The position numbers and the translations under genes were made by a program. This document shows, piece by piece, positions 40,526-49,355 of a DNA stretch of 64,000 nucleotides (position 1 is its first letter; every line of letters begins with the position of its first letter). This DNA comes from Flavobacterium sharifuzzamanii (lineage in GTDB: Bacteria; Bacteroidota; Bacteroidia; Flavobacteriales; Flavobacteriaceae), in assembly GCF_003254585.1 (NCBI RefSeq), contig NZ_QJGZ01000041.1, forward strand, positions 372,001 to 436,000. Reading direction: 5' to 3'. The notes under the pieces were generated by a model that did not search any database, was not told where the DNA came from, and saw only the letters and a program-made list of their open reading frames with translations.

Positions 40526-42847
40526 TTAAGTCACGGGATTTTCGACTGATGCTCGCATTTCTTGAGCTGCTGCAACCATTTCGATCAATGCTTTTTTAGT
40601 TTCGTCCCAATGGCGGGTTTTTAAACCGCAATCTGGATTTACCCATAATTGATCAACTGGAATTACGGCCGAAGCTTTTTCTAATAAACGAACCATTTCT
40701 GCGCTTGATGGAACACGTGGAGAATGGATGTCATAAACTCCAGGGCCAATTTCGTTTGGATATTTAAAGTCTGCAAAAGCATCTAGAAGTTCCATTTGAG
40801 AGCGCGAACATTCAATAGTAATAACATCGGCGTCCATGTCAGCAATGTTTTGAATGATGTCATTGAATTCGCTATAACACATGTGTGTATGAATTTGCGT
40901 ATCATCGTTTACACCACTTGCAGAAATTCTGAATGCACGAACTGCCCAATCTAAATATTTCGCCCATTCTTCTTTTCTTAGCGGAAGGCCTTCGCGAATA
41001 GCTGGCTCATCAATCTGAATGATTTTAATTCCAGCTTTTTCTAAATCAACAACTTCATCGCGAATTGCCAAAGCGATTTGTGTACAGGTTTCAGAACGAG
41101 GCTGATCGTTTCGAACAAATGACCATTGCAAAATCGTTACAGGTCCAGTAAGCATTCCTTTTACCCATTTTGAAGTTAGAGATTGTGCGTATTGTGACCA
41201 TTTTACAGTCATTGGATTTGGACGAGAAACATCTCCATAAATAACTGGCGGTTTCACACAACGGCTTCCGTAACTCTGTACCCAGCCGTTTTTGGTAAAG
41301 GTGAATCCGTCTAATTGCTCGCCGAAATATTCTACCATATCGTTGCGTTCAAACTCGCCATGAACTAAAACATCGATTCCTGTTTCTTCTTGAAAACGAA
41401 TTGTAGCTTCGGTTTCCTTTTCGATTAAATCATTGTATTCCTGAGCTGTTAATTCTCCTTTTTTGTATCTCGCTCTCCAGCTTCTCACTTCAGCTGTTTG
41501 AGGGAAAGATCCAATTGTTGTGGTTGGAAATAAAGGCAGTTTTAAAGCTTCAATCTGGCTTTTTCTTCTTACTGCAAAAGCACTTTTGCGTTTATCGTCT
41601 GAAACTGTAATTCCTGCCACATGCGCTTTAACTTCATTATTGTGAATTAATTTTGAAGTTTTACGGTTTTCGTTTGCCAAAACATTTTCTTTGTAATCAG
41701 CTGAATTTTCAGGATTCACTTCGTTTGAAGCAAATTGTTTTAAAAGAACAATTTCGCTGATTTTCTGTTTAGCAAAAGCCAGCCATTGTTTGATTTCGGG
41801 AGTTAAAATCTGATCGTTTGTTTCTAAATCCAAATCGCATGGACTGTGAATTAGTGAACAAGAAGGAGCAATTAAAATTCGATCGGTTCCTAAAGCATCA
41901 GTAGCTTTTTTGATTAATTCTAAAGATTTTTTGAAGTCATTTTTCCAGATATTTCTTCCGTCAACAACTCCAAGAGAAAGATTTACATTTGGAGCTAATT
42001 TTCCAGATTCTAAAATATCGTTTAATTGAAGTGGACAGCGTACTAAATCTAAATGGAAAGTATCGACAGGCAAAGCCAAAGCAGTTTCTAGATTTTCTCC
42101 AAAACAGTCGAAATAGTTGGCTAAAACAACTTTTAGTTTTGGAAAACGTTTGTTGATTTCATTGTATACTTTCGTGAAAACACTTCTGTCTTTATCAGTT
42201 AAATTTAAAGCCAAGAAAGGCTCGTCGAACTGAATATATTCAGCATTTTCTGCTTCTAGTTTTTCTAAAATCTCGAAATAAACAGGCAATAAAGCATCAA
42301 TTAGATCAATTCTATTAAAACCTTCTTCTTTTTCTTTTCCTAATAAAAGATAAGAAACGGGTCCAATTAAAACTGGTTTTGTTTTGATTCCTACTGAATT
42401 TGCTTCTTTAAATTCATTGATTATTTTTTCAGAAAACAATTCAAACTTTTGGTTCTTTGTGAATTCAGGAACAATGTAATGATAGTTGGTGTCGAACCAT
42501 TTTGTCATTTCCATTGCCACAACATCCTGTCCGTCTTTTTGAGAACCTCTTGCCATTGCAAAATACAAATCTAGAGATGAATTGCTTTTTGCTAATTCAT
42601 GATAACGTGCCGGAATTGCTCCAAGGGTTAGAGTCAAATCTAAAACTTGATCATAAAAAGAAAAATCATTAGACGGAATTAAATCAACACCTGCTTCGGC
42701 TTGTAATTTCCAGTTTTTAAGACGGATTTCTTTTCCTGCATCTATAAGTTCTTCTGCTGAAATTTTTCCCGCCCAATACAATTCGCTGGCTTTTTTCAGT
42801 TCTCTGTTGCTGCCAATTCTTGGGTAACCTAAGTTGTTTGTTTTCAT
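40526..42847 (-). CDS. metE: Cobalamin-independent methionine synthase
   Basis: A 773-residue MetE that methylates homocysteine from methyltetrahydropteroyl-polyglutamate without B12. The N-terminal half starts TNNLGYPRIGSNRELKKA; the catalytic half has FPTTTIGSFPQTAEVRSWR, the zinc ligands in HTHMCYSEF and NPDCGLKTR, and IQIDEPAIREGLPLR. All look intact. The genome therefore has both MetE and MetH. There is no SAM or cobalamin riboswitch in its leader; instead a near-consensus Lrp-type palindrome overlaps its promoter, next to a divergent Lrp/AsnC gene. Confidence 0.97.
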   Translation of the reverse strand: MKTNNLGYPRIGSNRELKKASELYWAGKISAEELIDAGKEIRLKNWKLQAEAGVDLIPSNDFSFYDQVLDLTLTLGAIPARYHELAKSNSSLDLYFAMARGSQKDGQDVVAMEMTKWFDTNYHYIVPEFTKNQKFELFSEKIINEFKEANSVGIKTKPVLIGPVSYLLLGKEKEEGFNRIDLIDALLPVYFEILEKLEAENAEYIQFDEPFLALNLTDKDRSVFTKVYNEINKRFPKLKVVLANYFDCFGENLETALALPVDTFHLDLVRCPLQLNDILESGKLAPNVNLSLGVVDGRNIWKNDFKKSLELIKKATDALGTDRILIAPSCSLIHSPCDLDLETNDQILTPEIKQWLAFAKQKISEIVLLKQFASNEVNPENSADYKENVLANENRKTSKLIHNNEVKAHVAGITVSDDKRKSAFAVRRKSQIEALKLPLFPTTTIGSFPQTAEVRSWRARYKKGELTAQEYNDLIEKETEATIRFQEETGIDVLVHGEFERNDMVEYFGEQLDGFTFTKNGWVQSYGSRCVKPPVIYGDVSRPNPMTVKWSQYAQSLTSKWVKGMLTGPVTILQWSFVRNDQPRSETCTQIALAIRDEVVDLEKAGIKIIQIDEPAIREGLPLRKEEWAKYLDWAVRAFRISASGVNDDTQIHTHMCYSEFNDIIQNIADMDADVITIECSRSQMELLDAFADFKYPNEIGPGVYDIHSPRVPSSAEMVRLLEKASAVIPVDQLWVNPDCGLKTRHWDETKKALIEMVAAAQEMRASVENPVT

Positions 42848-42855
42848 TTGTGATT

Positions 42856-42870
42856 CAGTATTTTTTACTG
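42856..42870. promoter_or_regulatory. Lrp/AsnC-type operator between metE and the lrp-like gene
   Basis: CAGTATTTTTTACTG fits the Lrp consensus YAGHAWATTWTDCTR at 14 of 15 positions and is a palindrome extended to TTCAGTA/TACTGAA-type arms. It lies directly downstream of the metE -7 box. Confidence 0.65.
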
Positions 42871-42872
42871 AA

Positions 42873-42880
42873 CAAATGTA
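42873..42880 (-). promoter_or_regulatory. -7 box of metE
   Basis: Perfect TACATTTG on the minus strand, 25 bases before the start codon; the Lrp-type palindrome begins 2 bases downstream of it, covering the expected transcription start. Confidence 0.6.
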
Positions 42881-42926
42881 CGTTCTTGGTTTTTATAACT
42901 TATATTTGACTTTTATTTTAGTAAAA

Positions 42927-42952
42927 TGTGTTTTAAAAGTGTGTTTTAAAAG
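42927..42952. repeat. Perfect 13-bp tandem duplication
   Basis: TGTGTTTTAAAAG twice in direct succession in the metE/lrp intergenic region, upstream of the lrp-like gene. Could be a binding site pair or slippage product. Confidence 0.8.
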
Positions 42953-43004
42953 ATTTAATTACTTTTAAAATCTGTAAAATGAACTTGTAGCAGTAAAAAA
43001 AACT

Positions 43005-43466
43005 ATGGAAAACCTAGATAAAACCGATTTGTTGATCCTGAAATACCTTCAAGAAGACTGTAATATCAATACAAAAGACCTCGCAAGTAAATTATTCTTG
43101 ACAGTTACTCCCGTTTACGAAAGAATAAAAAGACTGGAAAGAGACGGTTATATTACCAAATATGTAGCGCTCTTAGATAAGAAGAAAATGAATCGCGGAA
43201 TGACAGTGTTTTGTAATGTACGTTTAAAAGAACACGCCAAAAACGTAGGAAGCAATTTTGTAAAAGATATCGTGGCGCTTCCAGAAATTATCGAATGTTA
43301 TAATATAGCAGGTGATTACGATTTTATGCTGAAGATTTTAGTGCAAGACATGGCTAGTTATCAGGATTTTGTAATGAATAAATTATCGACTATTGAAAAC
43401 ATCGGGAATACGAACAGTATTTTTGTAATGGGAGAAATCAAACATAGCACCGCTTTAGAGTTTTAA
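43005..43466 (+). CDS. Lrp/AsnC family transcriptional regulator
   Basis: A 153-residue feast/famine regulator. The N-terminal helix-turn-helix reads LKYLQEDCNINTKDLASKLF followed by TPVYERIKRLERDGYI; the C-terminal RAM domain includes IIECYNIAGDYDFMLKILVQ, the usual effector-binding fold. It is divergent from metE with an Lrp-type site between them, so it probably controls metE and itself in response to an amino acid such as methionine. Effector and direction of control are inferred. Confidence 0.92.
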   Translation: MENLDKTDLLILKYLQEDCNINTKDLASKLFLTVTPVYERIKRLERDGYITKYVALLDKKKMNRGMTVFCNVRLKEHAKNVGSNFVKDIVALPEIIECYNIAGDYDFMLKILVQDMASYQDFVMNKLSTIENIGNTNSIFVMGEIKHSTALEF

Positions 43467-43493
43467 AGCAGAAGAAATTCCTAAAATAAAACG

Positions 43494-43501
43494 TATTTTT
43501 G
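43494..43501 (+). promoter_or_regulatory. -7 box of dgt
   Basis: Perfect TATTTTTG, placing transcription start near 43507, inside the upstream in-frame region. This supports ATG 43565 as the dgt start. The leader is an AATCTAAAATC word array (43501-43563). Confidence 0.65.
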
Positions 43502-43564
43502 AAATCTAAAATCATCAATTTAGATCAAAAATCTAAAATCGTTAATCTACAATCTAAAATTAAA

Positions 43565-44911
43565 ATGAACTGGGAACAACTTTTATCATTAAAACGTCAG
43601 GGCGATACAAGCAAAAGATTACGTGTAGAACAAGATGATACTCGTTTAGGATTTGAGGTTGATTATGACCGAATTATATTTTCTTCCGCTTTTAGAAGTT
43701 TACAAGATAAAACACAGGTTATTCCGCTTTCTAAGACAGATTTCGTACACACGCGCTTAACGCACAGTTTGGAAGTTTCTGTTGTCGGGCGTTCGCTTGG
43801 GCGTTTGGTTGGAAAAAAAATCATTGAAAAATATCCTTATCTGAAAGAAGTTCACGGTTATCATATGAACGATTTTGGAGCTATTGTTGCTGCAGCTTCA
43901 TTGGCGCACGATATTGGGAATCCGCCTTTTGGACATTCTGGCGAAAAAGCAATTGGCGAATATTTTTCTATCGGAAATGGTCAGAAACACAGAAATCAGC
44001 TTACTGATAAACAATGGCAGGATTTGATTGATTTTGAAGGAAATGCCAACGGATTTTCAGTTCTTACAGCAAGTCGTCCAGGAATTGAAGGCGGACTTCG
44101 TATTTCGTATGCAACTTTAGGAGCTTTCATGAAATATCCAAAAGAAAGTCTTCCTAAAAAGCCAACAAATAATATTTCCGATAAAAAATACGGATTCTTT
44201 CAATCTGATAAATTATTCTTTGAAGAAGTAGCCAAAGATATGGGAATGATTGCCAATAAATCTGGTGAAGATATTGGTTTCGAAAGACATCCATTGGCTT
44301 ATTTAGTCGAAGCAGCAGATGATATCTGTTACACAATTATTGACTTTGAAGACGGAATCAATTTAGGTTTGGTTTCTGAAGATTTTGCTTTAGAATATTT
44401 GATTAATCTGGTAAAAGACAATATCGGGGTTTCTAAATACAAATCATTAACTACAAAAGAAGATCGTATTAGTTATTTACGAGCTTTGGCTATCGGAACT
44501 TTAATTAATGATGCGGTAAATGTTTTTGTTGAAAATGAAGAAGCGATTCTTGCAGGAAACTTTCCTTATGCTTTAACAGACAAAAGTAAATACAAAGCAC
44601 AGATGAACGATATTATCAAACTAAGCGTTGATAAAATCTACCAAAGCCGCGAAGTGATTGAGAAAGAAATTGTGGGTTATCAAATCATTCAGACATTATT
44701 GGATAAATTCATTACAGCATTCAATAATAAATATGAAGGAACGGCTTCAAATTACGATAAATTAATTTTGAAAATGCTGCCAGAGAAACATCATTTGGAG
44801 AAAACGAATCTATACGAACGTTTACTGCATATCTGTCATTACGTTTCGCTTCTTACAGATGGAAATGCTCTTGAATTGTATGAAACAATTCAAGGACAGA
44901 AAAAGCGTTAA
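43565..44911 (+). CDS. dgt: Deoxyguanosinetriphosphate triphosphohydrolase-like protein
   Basis: A 448-residue HD-domain dNTP triphosphohydrolase that splits dNTPs to nucleoside and tripolyphosphate. The HD motif is AASLAHDIGNPPFGHSGEKA, preceded by QVIPLSKTDFVHTRLTHSLE with the first His and RTRLT-like region; LVEAADDICYTIIDFEDGI is the second metal/nucleotide block. A TTG 22 codons upstream is rejected because it overlaps the -7 box and reads through the word array. Length fits the Dgt family. Confidence 0.92.
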   Translation: MNWEQLLSLKRQGDTSKRLRVEQDDTRLGFEVDYDRIIFSSAFRSLQDKTQVIPLSKTDFVHTRLTHSLEVSVVGRSLGRLVGKKIIEKYPYLKEVHGYHMNDFGAIVAAASLAHDIGNPPFGHSGEKAIGEYFSIGNGQKHRNQLTDKQWQDLIDFEGNANGFSVLTASRPGIEGGLRISYATLGAFMKYPKESLPKKPTNNISDKKYGFFQSDKLFFEEVAKDMGMIANKSGEDIGFERHPLAYLVEAADDICYTIIDFEDGINLGLVSEDFALEYLINLVKDNIGVSKYKSLTTKEDRISYLRALAIGTLINDAVNVFVENEEAILAGNFPYALTDKSKYKAQMNDIIKLSVDKIYQSREVIEKEIVGYQIIQTLLDKFITAFNNKYEGTASNYDKLILKMLPEKHHLEKTNLYERLLHICHYVSLLTDGNALELYETIQGQKKR

Positions 44912-44928
44912 ATCGATTCGTTTGCAAT

Positions 44929-44969
44929 AAAAAATGCCTCTTTCATTAATTTTGAAAGAGGCATTTTTT
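44929..44969. terminator. Bidirectional terminator between dgt and the DUF3078 gene
   Basis: AAAATGCCTCTTTC and GAAAGAGGCATTTT flank a short AT loop; A-run on one side, T-run on the other, between convergent genes. Confidence 0.9.
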
Positions 44970-44980
44970 ATAATTTTTAT

Positions 44981-45982
44981 TTATTTGAAAGCGTAAACCA
45001 AACCAACTCCCAGAACTTGTCTTAACTGCATTCTAGGTCCGTCATTTACTTGAGTTGTTGCTCCTGTAGTTGGATCAACAACGTCTTTTTTCGTTTTAAT
45101 ATCGTCGTCATAAATTAAGTGGACTCCTATGTTTGCTTTTACATAAGCATTAACAACAAGATCAAGACGAGTGTCATAATCAATATCGACATTTCCGAAT
45201 TTGTTCAAATAGTCGGTATATAAGCTTAATCTGTTTTCGTAAAAAACGTTTTTATAGATTTCGTTTTTCATATAAGCTGTAAAAAGTATACCAAATTCGG
45301 CTTTTACCTTTTGCCCATTTTCAATCAATATTTGCTGAGTAGGATCTAGCGGATCTGGTGCATAAACCGCTTTCTTAACCCCGAAAGAACCTTGGTCTGC
45401 AAGATATTGATCAAGTACTAAAGTGGTTTTTAATGTAATAGGAGAGAAGTAAAATACTCTGTTTTTTTCTTTGTTTGAATTCTCTGCTCCAGCTCCCAGA
45501 AAGATATAAGCCGGTGCAAAAGGTTTAGAAATGGCAACATCACGGTTTGGGTAATTATAACCATCTGTAAATTGTGTGTTGAAATTTAATTTAGAAGAGT
45601 AATACCAGTCTGATGCAGTATCTTTTCTGAAACCATAAGTTGAGTTGAACTGAAAGGCGTCATCTGTTTTTCTTAATTCGATTCCGTCTTGTTTATTTAA
45701 ACCATATTTTACAATAAGCTCGTTTACCCATTTATGATTTTTCTTTGTGTAAGTTCTTCCAAATTCACCTTTAAATAAACCTGAAATAGAACTTGTTCCC
45801 CCCGCGCTCCAGTTTACAAAAGCAATTTCGGAAATGTCAAAACCAACCTGATTCTTTCTGCTCCAGTTGGACGGTGGTTTAGGTGCTTGATTCGGACTTA
45901 AAGTGGTTTGTATAATCTGGGCAAAGTTATTAGAAGTACACAAAAGCAATAATAGCAAAAGGGTAGAACGCAATAATTTCAT
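44981..45982 (-). CDS. DUF3078 family outer-membrane/secreted protein
   Basis: A 333-residue protein with signal peptide (MKLLRSTLLLLLLLCTSNNFAQ) and the DUF3078 hallmark WSRKNQVGFDISEIAFVNWSAGGTSSISGLFKG near its mature N terminus. The remaining alternating strands (KWVNELIVKYGLNKQDG; FNSTYGFRKDTASDWYYSSK; IGVHLIYDDDIKTKKDV) fit an outer-membrane barrel ending GVGLVYAFK. Function unknown. It starts 32 bases after dxs and is probably cotranscribed with it, an arrangement with no obvious metabolic meaning. Confidence 0.85.
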   Translation of the reverse strand: MKLLRSTLLLLLLLCTSNNFAQIIQTTLSPNQAPKPPSNWSRKNQVGFDISEIAFVNWSAGGTSSISGLFKGEFGRTYTKKNHKWVNELIVKYGLNKQDGIELRKTDDAFQFNSTYGFRKDTASDWYYSSKLNFNTQFTDGYNYPNRDVAISKPFAPAYIFLGAGAENSNKEKNRVFYFSPITLKTTLVLDQYLADQGSFGVKKAVYAPDPLDPTQQILIENGQKVKAEFGILFTAYMKNEIYKNVFYENRLSLYTDYLNKFGNVDIDYDTRLDLVVNAYVKANIGVHLIYDDDIKTKKDVVDPTTGATTQVNDGPRMQLRQVLGVGLVYAFK

Positions 45983-46014
45983 TTAGGTAATTTTTTTTTG
46001 GTGTCGCAAAATAA

Positions 46015-47802
46015 TTATTTTGAACCATTAGAAAAAAGATTTATTAAACTTTTAACGTCAATTTTACACAATTGTTGCAGTTGATTTACCGTTCCATGCT
46101 CGATAAATTCGTCTGGAACACCTAAAATTTCAATAGAATTTTTGAAATCATTTGATGCTGCAAACTCTAAAATTGCGCTTCCAAAACCACCATTTTTAAC
46201 CCCTTCTTCGATGGTAATAATACGTTCGAAAGTTGAAAAAATGGTTTTTAAAGCATTGATGTCTAGTGGTTTAATAAAGCTAAAGTTGTAGTGGGCGATT
46301 TCGTTAGAATTGGTAGATTCTTTTAAAGCCTCTATAACATTATTTCCCATTGTTCCGGCCGATAGCACAGCAACTTTCGTACCATCTTTCAAGCATTTTG
46401 CCTTGTTCCAATTTATTTTTTCGTAATGTCCGAAATTTTCTACTTCCCAATTTGGAAGGACTCCGCGGCCTCTTGGATATCGAATCGCAATAGGATGATC
46501 TATTCCCAATTGAACCGTATATAAAATATTCTGAAGTTCAATTTCGTTCAGCGGAGCATAGATTACCATATTCGGAATCGAACGCAGATATGCGATGTCA
46601 AAAACACCATGATGCGTTGCGCCATCTTCGCCTACTAAGCCCGCGCGGTCTAGACAAAAAATTACAGATAAATTTTGCAGCGCGACATCATGAATTACCT
46701 GATCGTAGGCACGCTGTAAAAATGTAGAGTAAATATTGCAATATACAATCATGCCCTGAGTTGCCATTCCAGCCGCAAGCGTTACAGCATGCTGTTCGGC
46801 AATACCCACATCAAAAGCACGTTCTGGAAATTCGTCCATCATAAATTTTAATGAACTTCCAGATGGCATTGCAGGTGTGATACCGATTATTTTTTCATTC
46901 TTTTTGGCTAAATCTAGAATAGTTAAACCAAAAACATCTTGATATTTTGGAGGAAGATTTTCTTCGGGTTTTAAATGAATTTCTCCAGTCGAAGCATCAA
47001 ATTTTCCAGGAGCATGATATTTCACCTGATTCTCTTCAGCCTGCTGTAAACCTTTTCCTTTTGTAGTTACAATATGAAGGAATTTTGGTCCTTTTATCTT
47101 TTTAAGACGATTTAATTCTTTGATTAATTTAGGAAGATCATGACCGTCTATTGGTCCTGAATAATCAAAATTCAATGACTTAATGATATTATTTTGTCGC
47201 GGATTTTTTCCATTTTTAACCGAAGTAAGATATTTTTTCAGAGCACCAACGCTAGGATCAATTCCGATGGCATTATCGTTTAGAATAACCAAAATATTGG
47301 CATCGGTAACTCCAGCGTGATTTAAACCTTCAAACGCCATTCCGCTCGCAATTGAAGCATCGCCGATTACGGCAATATGTTCTTTTTCAAAATCGCCTTT
47401 TAATTTTGAAGCAATCGCCATTCCGAGTGCTGCAGAAATCGAAGTAGAGGAATGTCCAACGCCAAAAGTATCGTAAACACTTTCGCTTCTTTTCGGAAAA
47501 CCCGAAACTCCTCCAATTTGCCTATTAGTGTGAAAAATTTCTCTTCTTTCGGTCAAGATTTTATGCCCGTAAGCTTGGTGTCCAACATCCCAAACCAATA
47601 AATCATTAGGAGTATTAAAAACATAATGCAAAGCAAGTGTAAGTTCTACAACGCCCAAACTTGCTCCCAAATGCCCTTCTTTTACAGAAACAATGTCAAT
47701 AATAAACTGACGAAGTTCTTGAGCAACTTGAGCAAGCTGTTCTTCTTTTAAAAGACGCAAATCGGCAGGATTGTATATTTTGGAAAGTAAATCGCTTTTC
47801 AT
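46015..47802 (-). CDS. dxs: 1-deoxy-D-xylulose-5-phosphate synthase
   Basis: A 595-residue thiamine-diphosphate enzyme, first step of the MEP isoprenoid pathway (pyruvate plus glyceraldehyde-3-phosphate). Family blocks are LLVWDVGHQAYGHKILT, the TPP motif GDASIASGMAFEGLNHAG ending ILNDN, GPIDGHDLPKL, FDVGIAEQHAVTLAAGMA with the catalytic Glu, and HHGVFDIAYLRSIPN. Slightly shorter than the E. coli enzyme, as in other Bacteroidota. It follows two TonB-C-like genes by 51 bases in the same direction. Confidence 0.97.
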   Translation of the reverse strand: MKSDLLSKIYNPADLRLLKEEQLAQVAQELRQFIIDIVSVKEGHLGASLGVVELTLALHYVFNTPNDLLVWDVGHQAYGHKILTERREIFHTNRQIGGVSGFPKRSESVYDTFGVGHSSTSISAALGMAIASKLKGDFEKEHIAVIGDASIASGMAFEGLNHAGVTDANILVILNDNAIGIDPSVGALKKYLTSVKNGKNPRQNNIIKSLNFDYSGPIDGHDLPKLIKELNRLKKIKGPKFLHIVTTKGKGLQQAEENQVKYHAPGKFDASTGEIHLKPEENLPPKYQDVFGLTILDLAKKNEKIIGITPAMPSGSSLKFMMDEFPERAFDVGIAEQHAVTLAAGMATQGMIVYCNIYSTFLQRAYDQVIHDVALQNLSVIFCLDRAGLVGEDGATHHGVFDIAYLRSIPNMVIYAPLNEIELQNILYTVQLGIDHPIAIRYPRGRGVLPNWEVENFGHYEKINWNKAKCLKDGTKVAVLSAGTMGNNVIEALKESTNSNEIAHYNFSFIKPLDINALKTIFSTFERIITIEEGVKNGGFGSAILEFAASNDFKNSIEILGVPDEFIEHGTVNQLQQLCKIDVKSLINLFSNGSK

Positions 47803-47853
47803 TGTAAGGTAAAAAGCAAATTTACGGTTTTAAATTTAATTTTCCCCAGAGTC

Positions 47854-48483
47854 TTATTTCAATAAAATAGGAACGGAATATTGCATTCTAACTTTTTTTC
47901 CATTCGATTCTCCAGGCTGCCATTTCGGACATAAACTTAAGACTCGGATAATTTCTTTTTGAAGTGGTTCTTCAACGGCTGGCGAACACTCAAGAAAAGA
48001 GACCGAACCGTTTTTTTCTACAGCAAATGCGAGAGTGAAATTGAGTTTCCAATAACTTACATCTTCTGGTTTTTTATATTCTTTCATAAAAAAGTTATGA
48101 AATTGTTCTATTCCGCCTGGAAATTCTGCATTTGTATTTGAAATAGGTTTTAGAGTTGAGGCAGAATCATCTTTTTTTACTTTGTCAGATTTTGAAGATT
48201 TGTTTTCATCAACTTCTTTAGTTGCTATTGGTGTGGTTTGTTTTAATTCAGTTTGCTCTGCTTTTGATAAATCTGGTGTTTGATTTAATTTTTTAGTGTT
48301 AATTGCAGTTGTATCCAAAACATCTGGTTTTGCTGTCAAAGTGTCTTTTACAGTTCCAATATTCTTAACTTCCTGTTGTTTATCTTCTTTTTTTTGGCAA
48401 CCGAAAAAAGTAATAACCACAGACAGCATTGACAAAAGCAATTTGTAGTTTGTCTGAGCAGTTATTTTATGTTTTATTTTCAT
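47854..48483 (-). CDS. TonB C-terminal-domain protein, membrane anchored
   Basis: A 209-residue protein with an N-terminal hydrophobic segment ending in a possible lipobox (LLSMLSVVITFFGCQKK), a Lys/Thr/Asp-rich linker, and a TonB-C-like domain (EFPGGIEQFHNFFMKEYKKP; LAFAVEKNGSVSFLECSPAV; PKWQPGESNGKKVRMQYSVP). Such domains normally touch the TonB box of outer-membrane receptors, but the usual single membrane helix with ExbBD partners is missing, so the role is uncertain. Its start overlaps the stop of the related upstream gene by one base (TAATG), so the two are coupled. Confidence 0.75.
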   Translation of the reverse strand: MKIKHKITAQTNYKLLLSMLSVVITFFGCQKKEDKQQEVKNIGTVKDTLTAKPDVLDTTAINTKKLNQTPDLSKAEQTELKQTTPIATKEVDENKSSKSDKVKKDDSASTLKPISNTNAEFPGGIEQFHNFFMKEYKKPEDVSYWKLNFTLAFAVEKNGSVSFLECSPAVEEPLQKEIIRVLSLCPKWQPGESNGKKVRMQYSVPILLK

Positions 48484-49295
48484 TATTTAAATGTAATTGG
48501 CAAAATGAAAGTTGATCGAACACTTTGATTATTTGTTTTTCCAGCAATCCATTTTGGACCAGATTCTAAAACTTTAATAACTTCTGCTTCATTTTCTGAT
48601 GAAGTGTTTTTAGTTACTTTGAAATTAGTCAAAGTACCATCTCTTTCTACTACAAATAAAACCGACATTTCTCCTTTTTTTGAAGCAGTGTAATTGTTTG
48701 CAAAATAAGAATAGAATTTTTTCATTCCACCTTTTGGAGCAGGTAAAATGTCCAAATCAACAGTATTATATATGATGCTATATTTAAAACTATAATATTC
48801 AATAGGTTTAGCAGGAACTACCATTCCCATTGTAACTCTTTCTCTCTCTATTTTTGTTTTTTTCTTTTTAGATTCAATTTGATGCCCATAACATGAAGAA
48901 ACATCTTCATCTGGACTTTGTGTGTTATTGTCAACAATTTCAATTTGGTCAATTTTCTTCTTATTTCCTTCTTTATCTGCACAGCTAAATAAAGTTGTTC
49001 CCATTGCAATAAACAAAGCCAGAAGAAACATTTTATGGTAACTTGTTTGATTGTATAAGGTTCTGCTTGGAATTTGAATTATAATTGATTCTAATTGTGA
49101 ATTTCTAAATCTTCCGCAAATTTTATTGTTTTGATTTTGAATGAAATAATACTGAATTTCCTCAGGAAGCATAGAAGTAAAATCCATAACCGTTTTAGAG
49201 CAGCTAAGACAAAAACGTCCATTTTCAACTGGCGTCATTTTGTCCCAGTCTTCATGACATGGTTCTGGTATTGTTATTTTATGATTTCTTTCCAT
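48483..49295 (-). CDS. TonB C-terminal-domain protein with Cys-rich N-terminal domain
   Basis: A 270-residue protein. The N terminus has a small Cys-rich domain seen in Bacteroidota (IPEPCHEDWDKMTPVENGRF, then CLSCSKTVMDFTSM, later KICGRF), which may bind a metal. A membrane segment follows (MFLLALFIAMGTTLFSCADK), then a linker and a TonB-C-like end (MKKFYSYFANNYTASKKGEM; LFVVERDGTLTNFKVTK; GPKWIAGKTNNQSVRSTFIL). It is paralogous in its C-terminal part to the next gene, with which it is translationally coupled. The intracellular Cys domain could sense or signal; function not known. Confidence 0.75.
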   Translation of the reverse strand: MERNHKITIPEPCHEDWDKMTPVENGRFCLSCSKTVMDFTSMLPEEIQYYFIQNQNNKICGRFRNSQLESIIIQIPSRTLYNQTSYHKMFLLALFIAMGTTLFSCADKEGNKKKIDQIEIVDNNTQSPDEDVSSCYGHQIESKKKKTKIERERVTMGMVVPAKPIEYYSFKYSIIYNTVDLDILPAPKGGMKKFYSYFANNYTASKKGEMSVLFVVERDGTLTNFKVTKNTSSENEAEVIKVLESGPKWIAGKTNNQSVRSTFILPITFK

Positions 49296-49342
49296 ATTTC
49301 AATTTCAAAATTTAAATGTAGTAAAAATAATGAGTAAAGTTT

Positions 49343-49350
49343 TACTTTTG
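49343..49350 (+). promoter_or_regulatory. -7 box of tadA (leaderless transcript expected)
   Basis: Perfect TACTTTTG ends 5 bases before the tadA ATG, so transcription should start at or next to the start codon. Confidence 0.6.
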
Positions 49351-49355
49351 CATTT

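Noticed and set aside
42848..43004. Cobalamin or SAM riboswitch in the metE leader
   Set aside because: The leader is only about 20-25 bases from the -7 box to the start codon and shows none of the conserved riboswitch cores.
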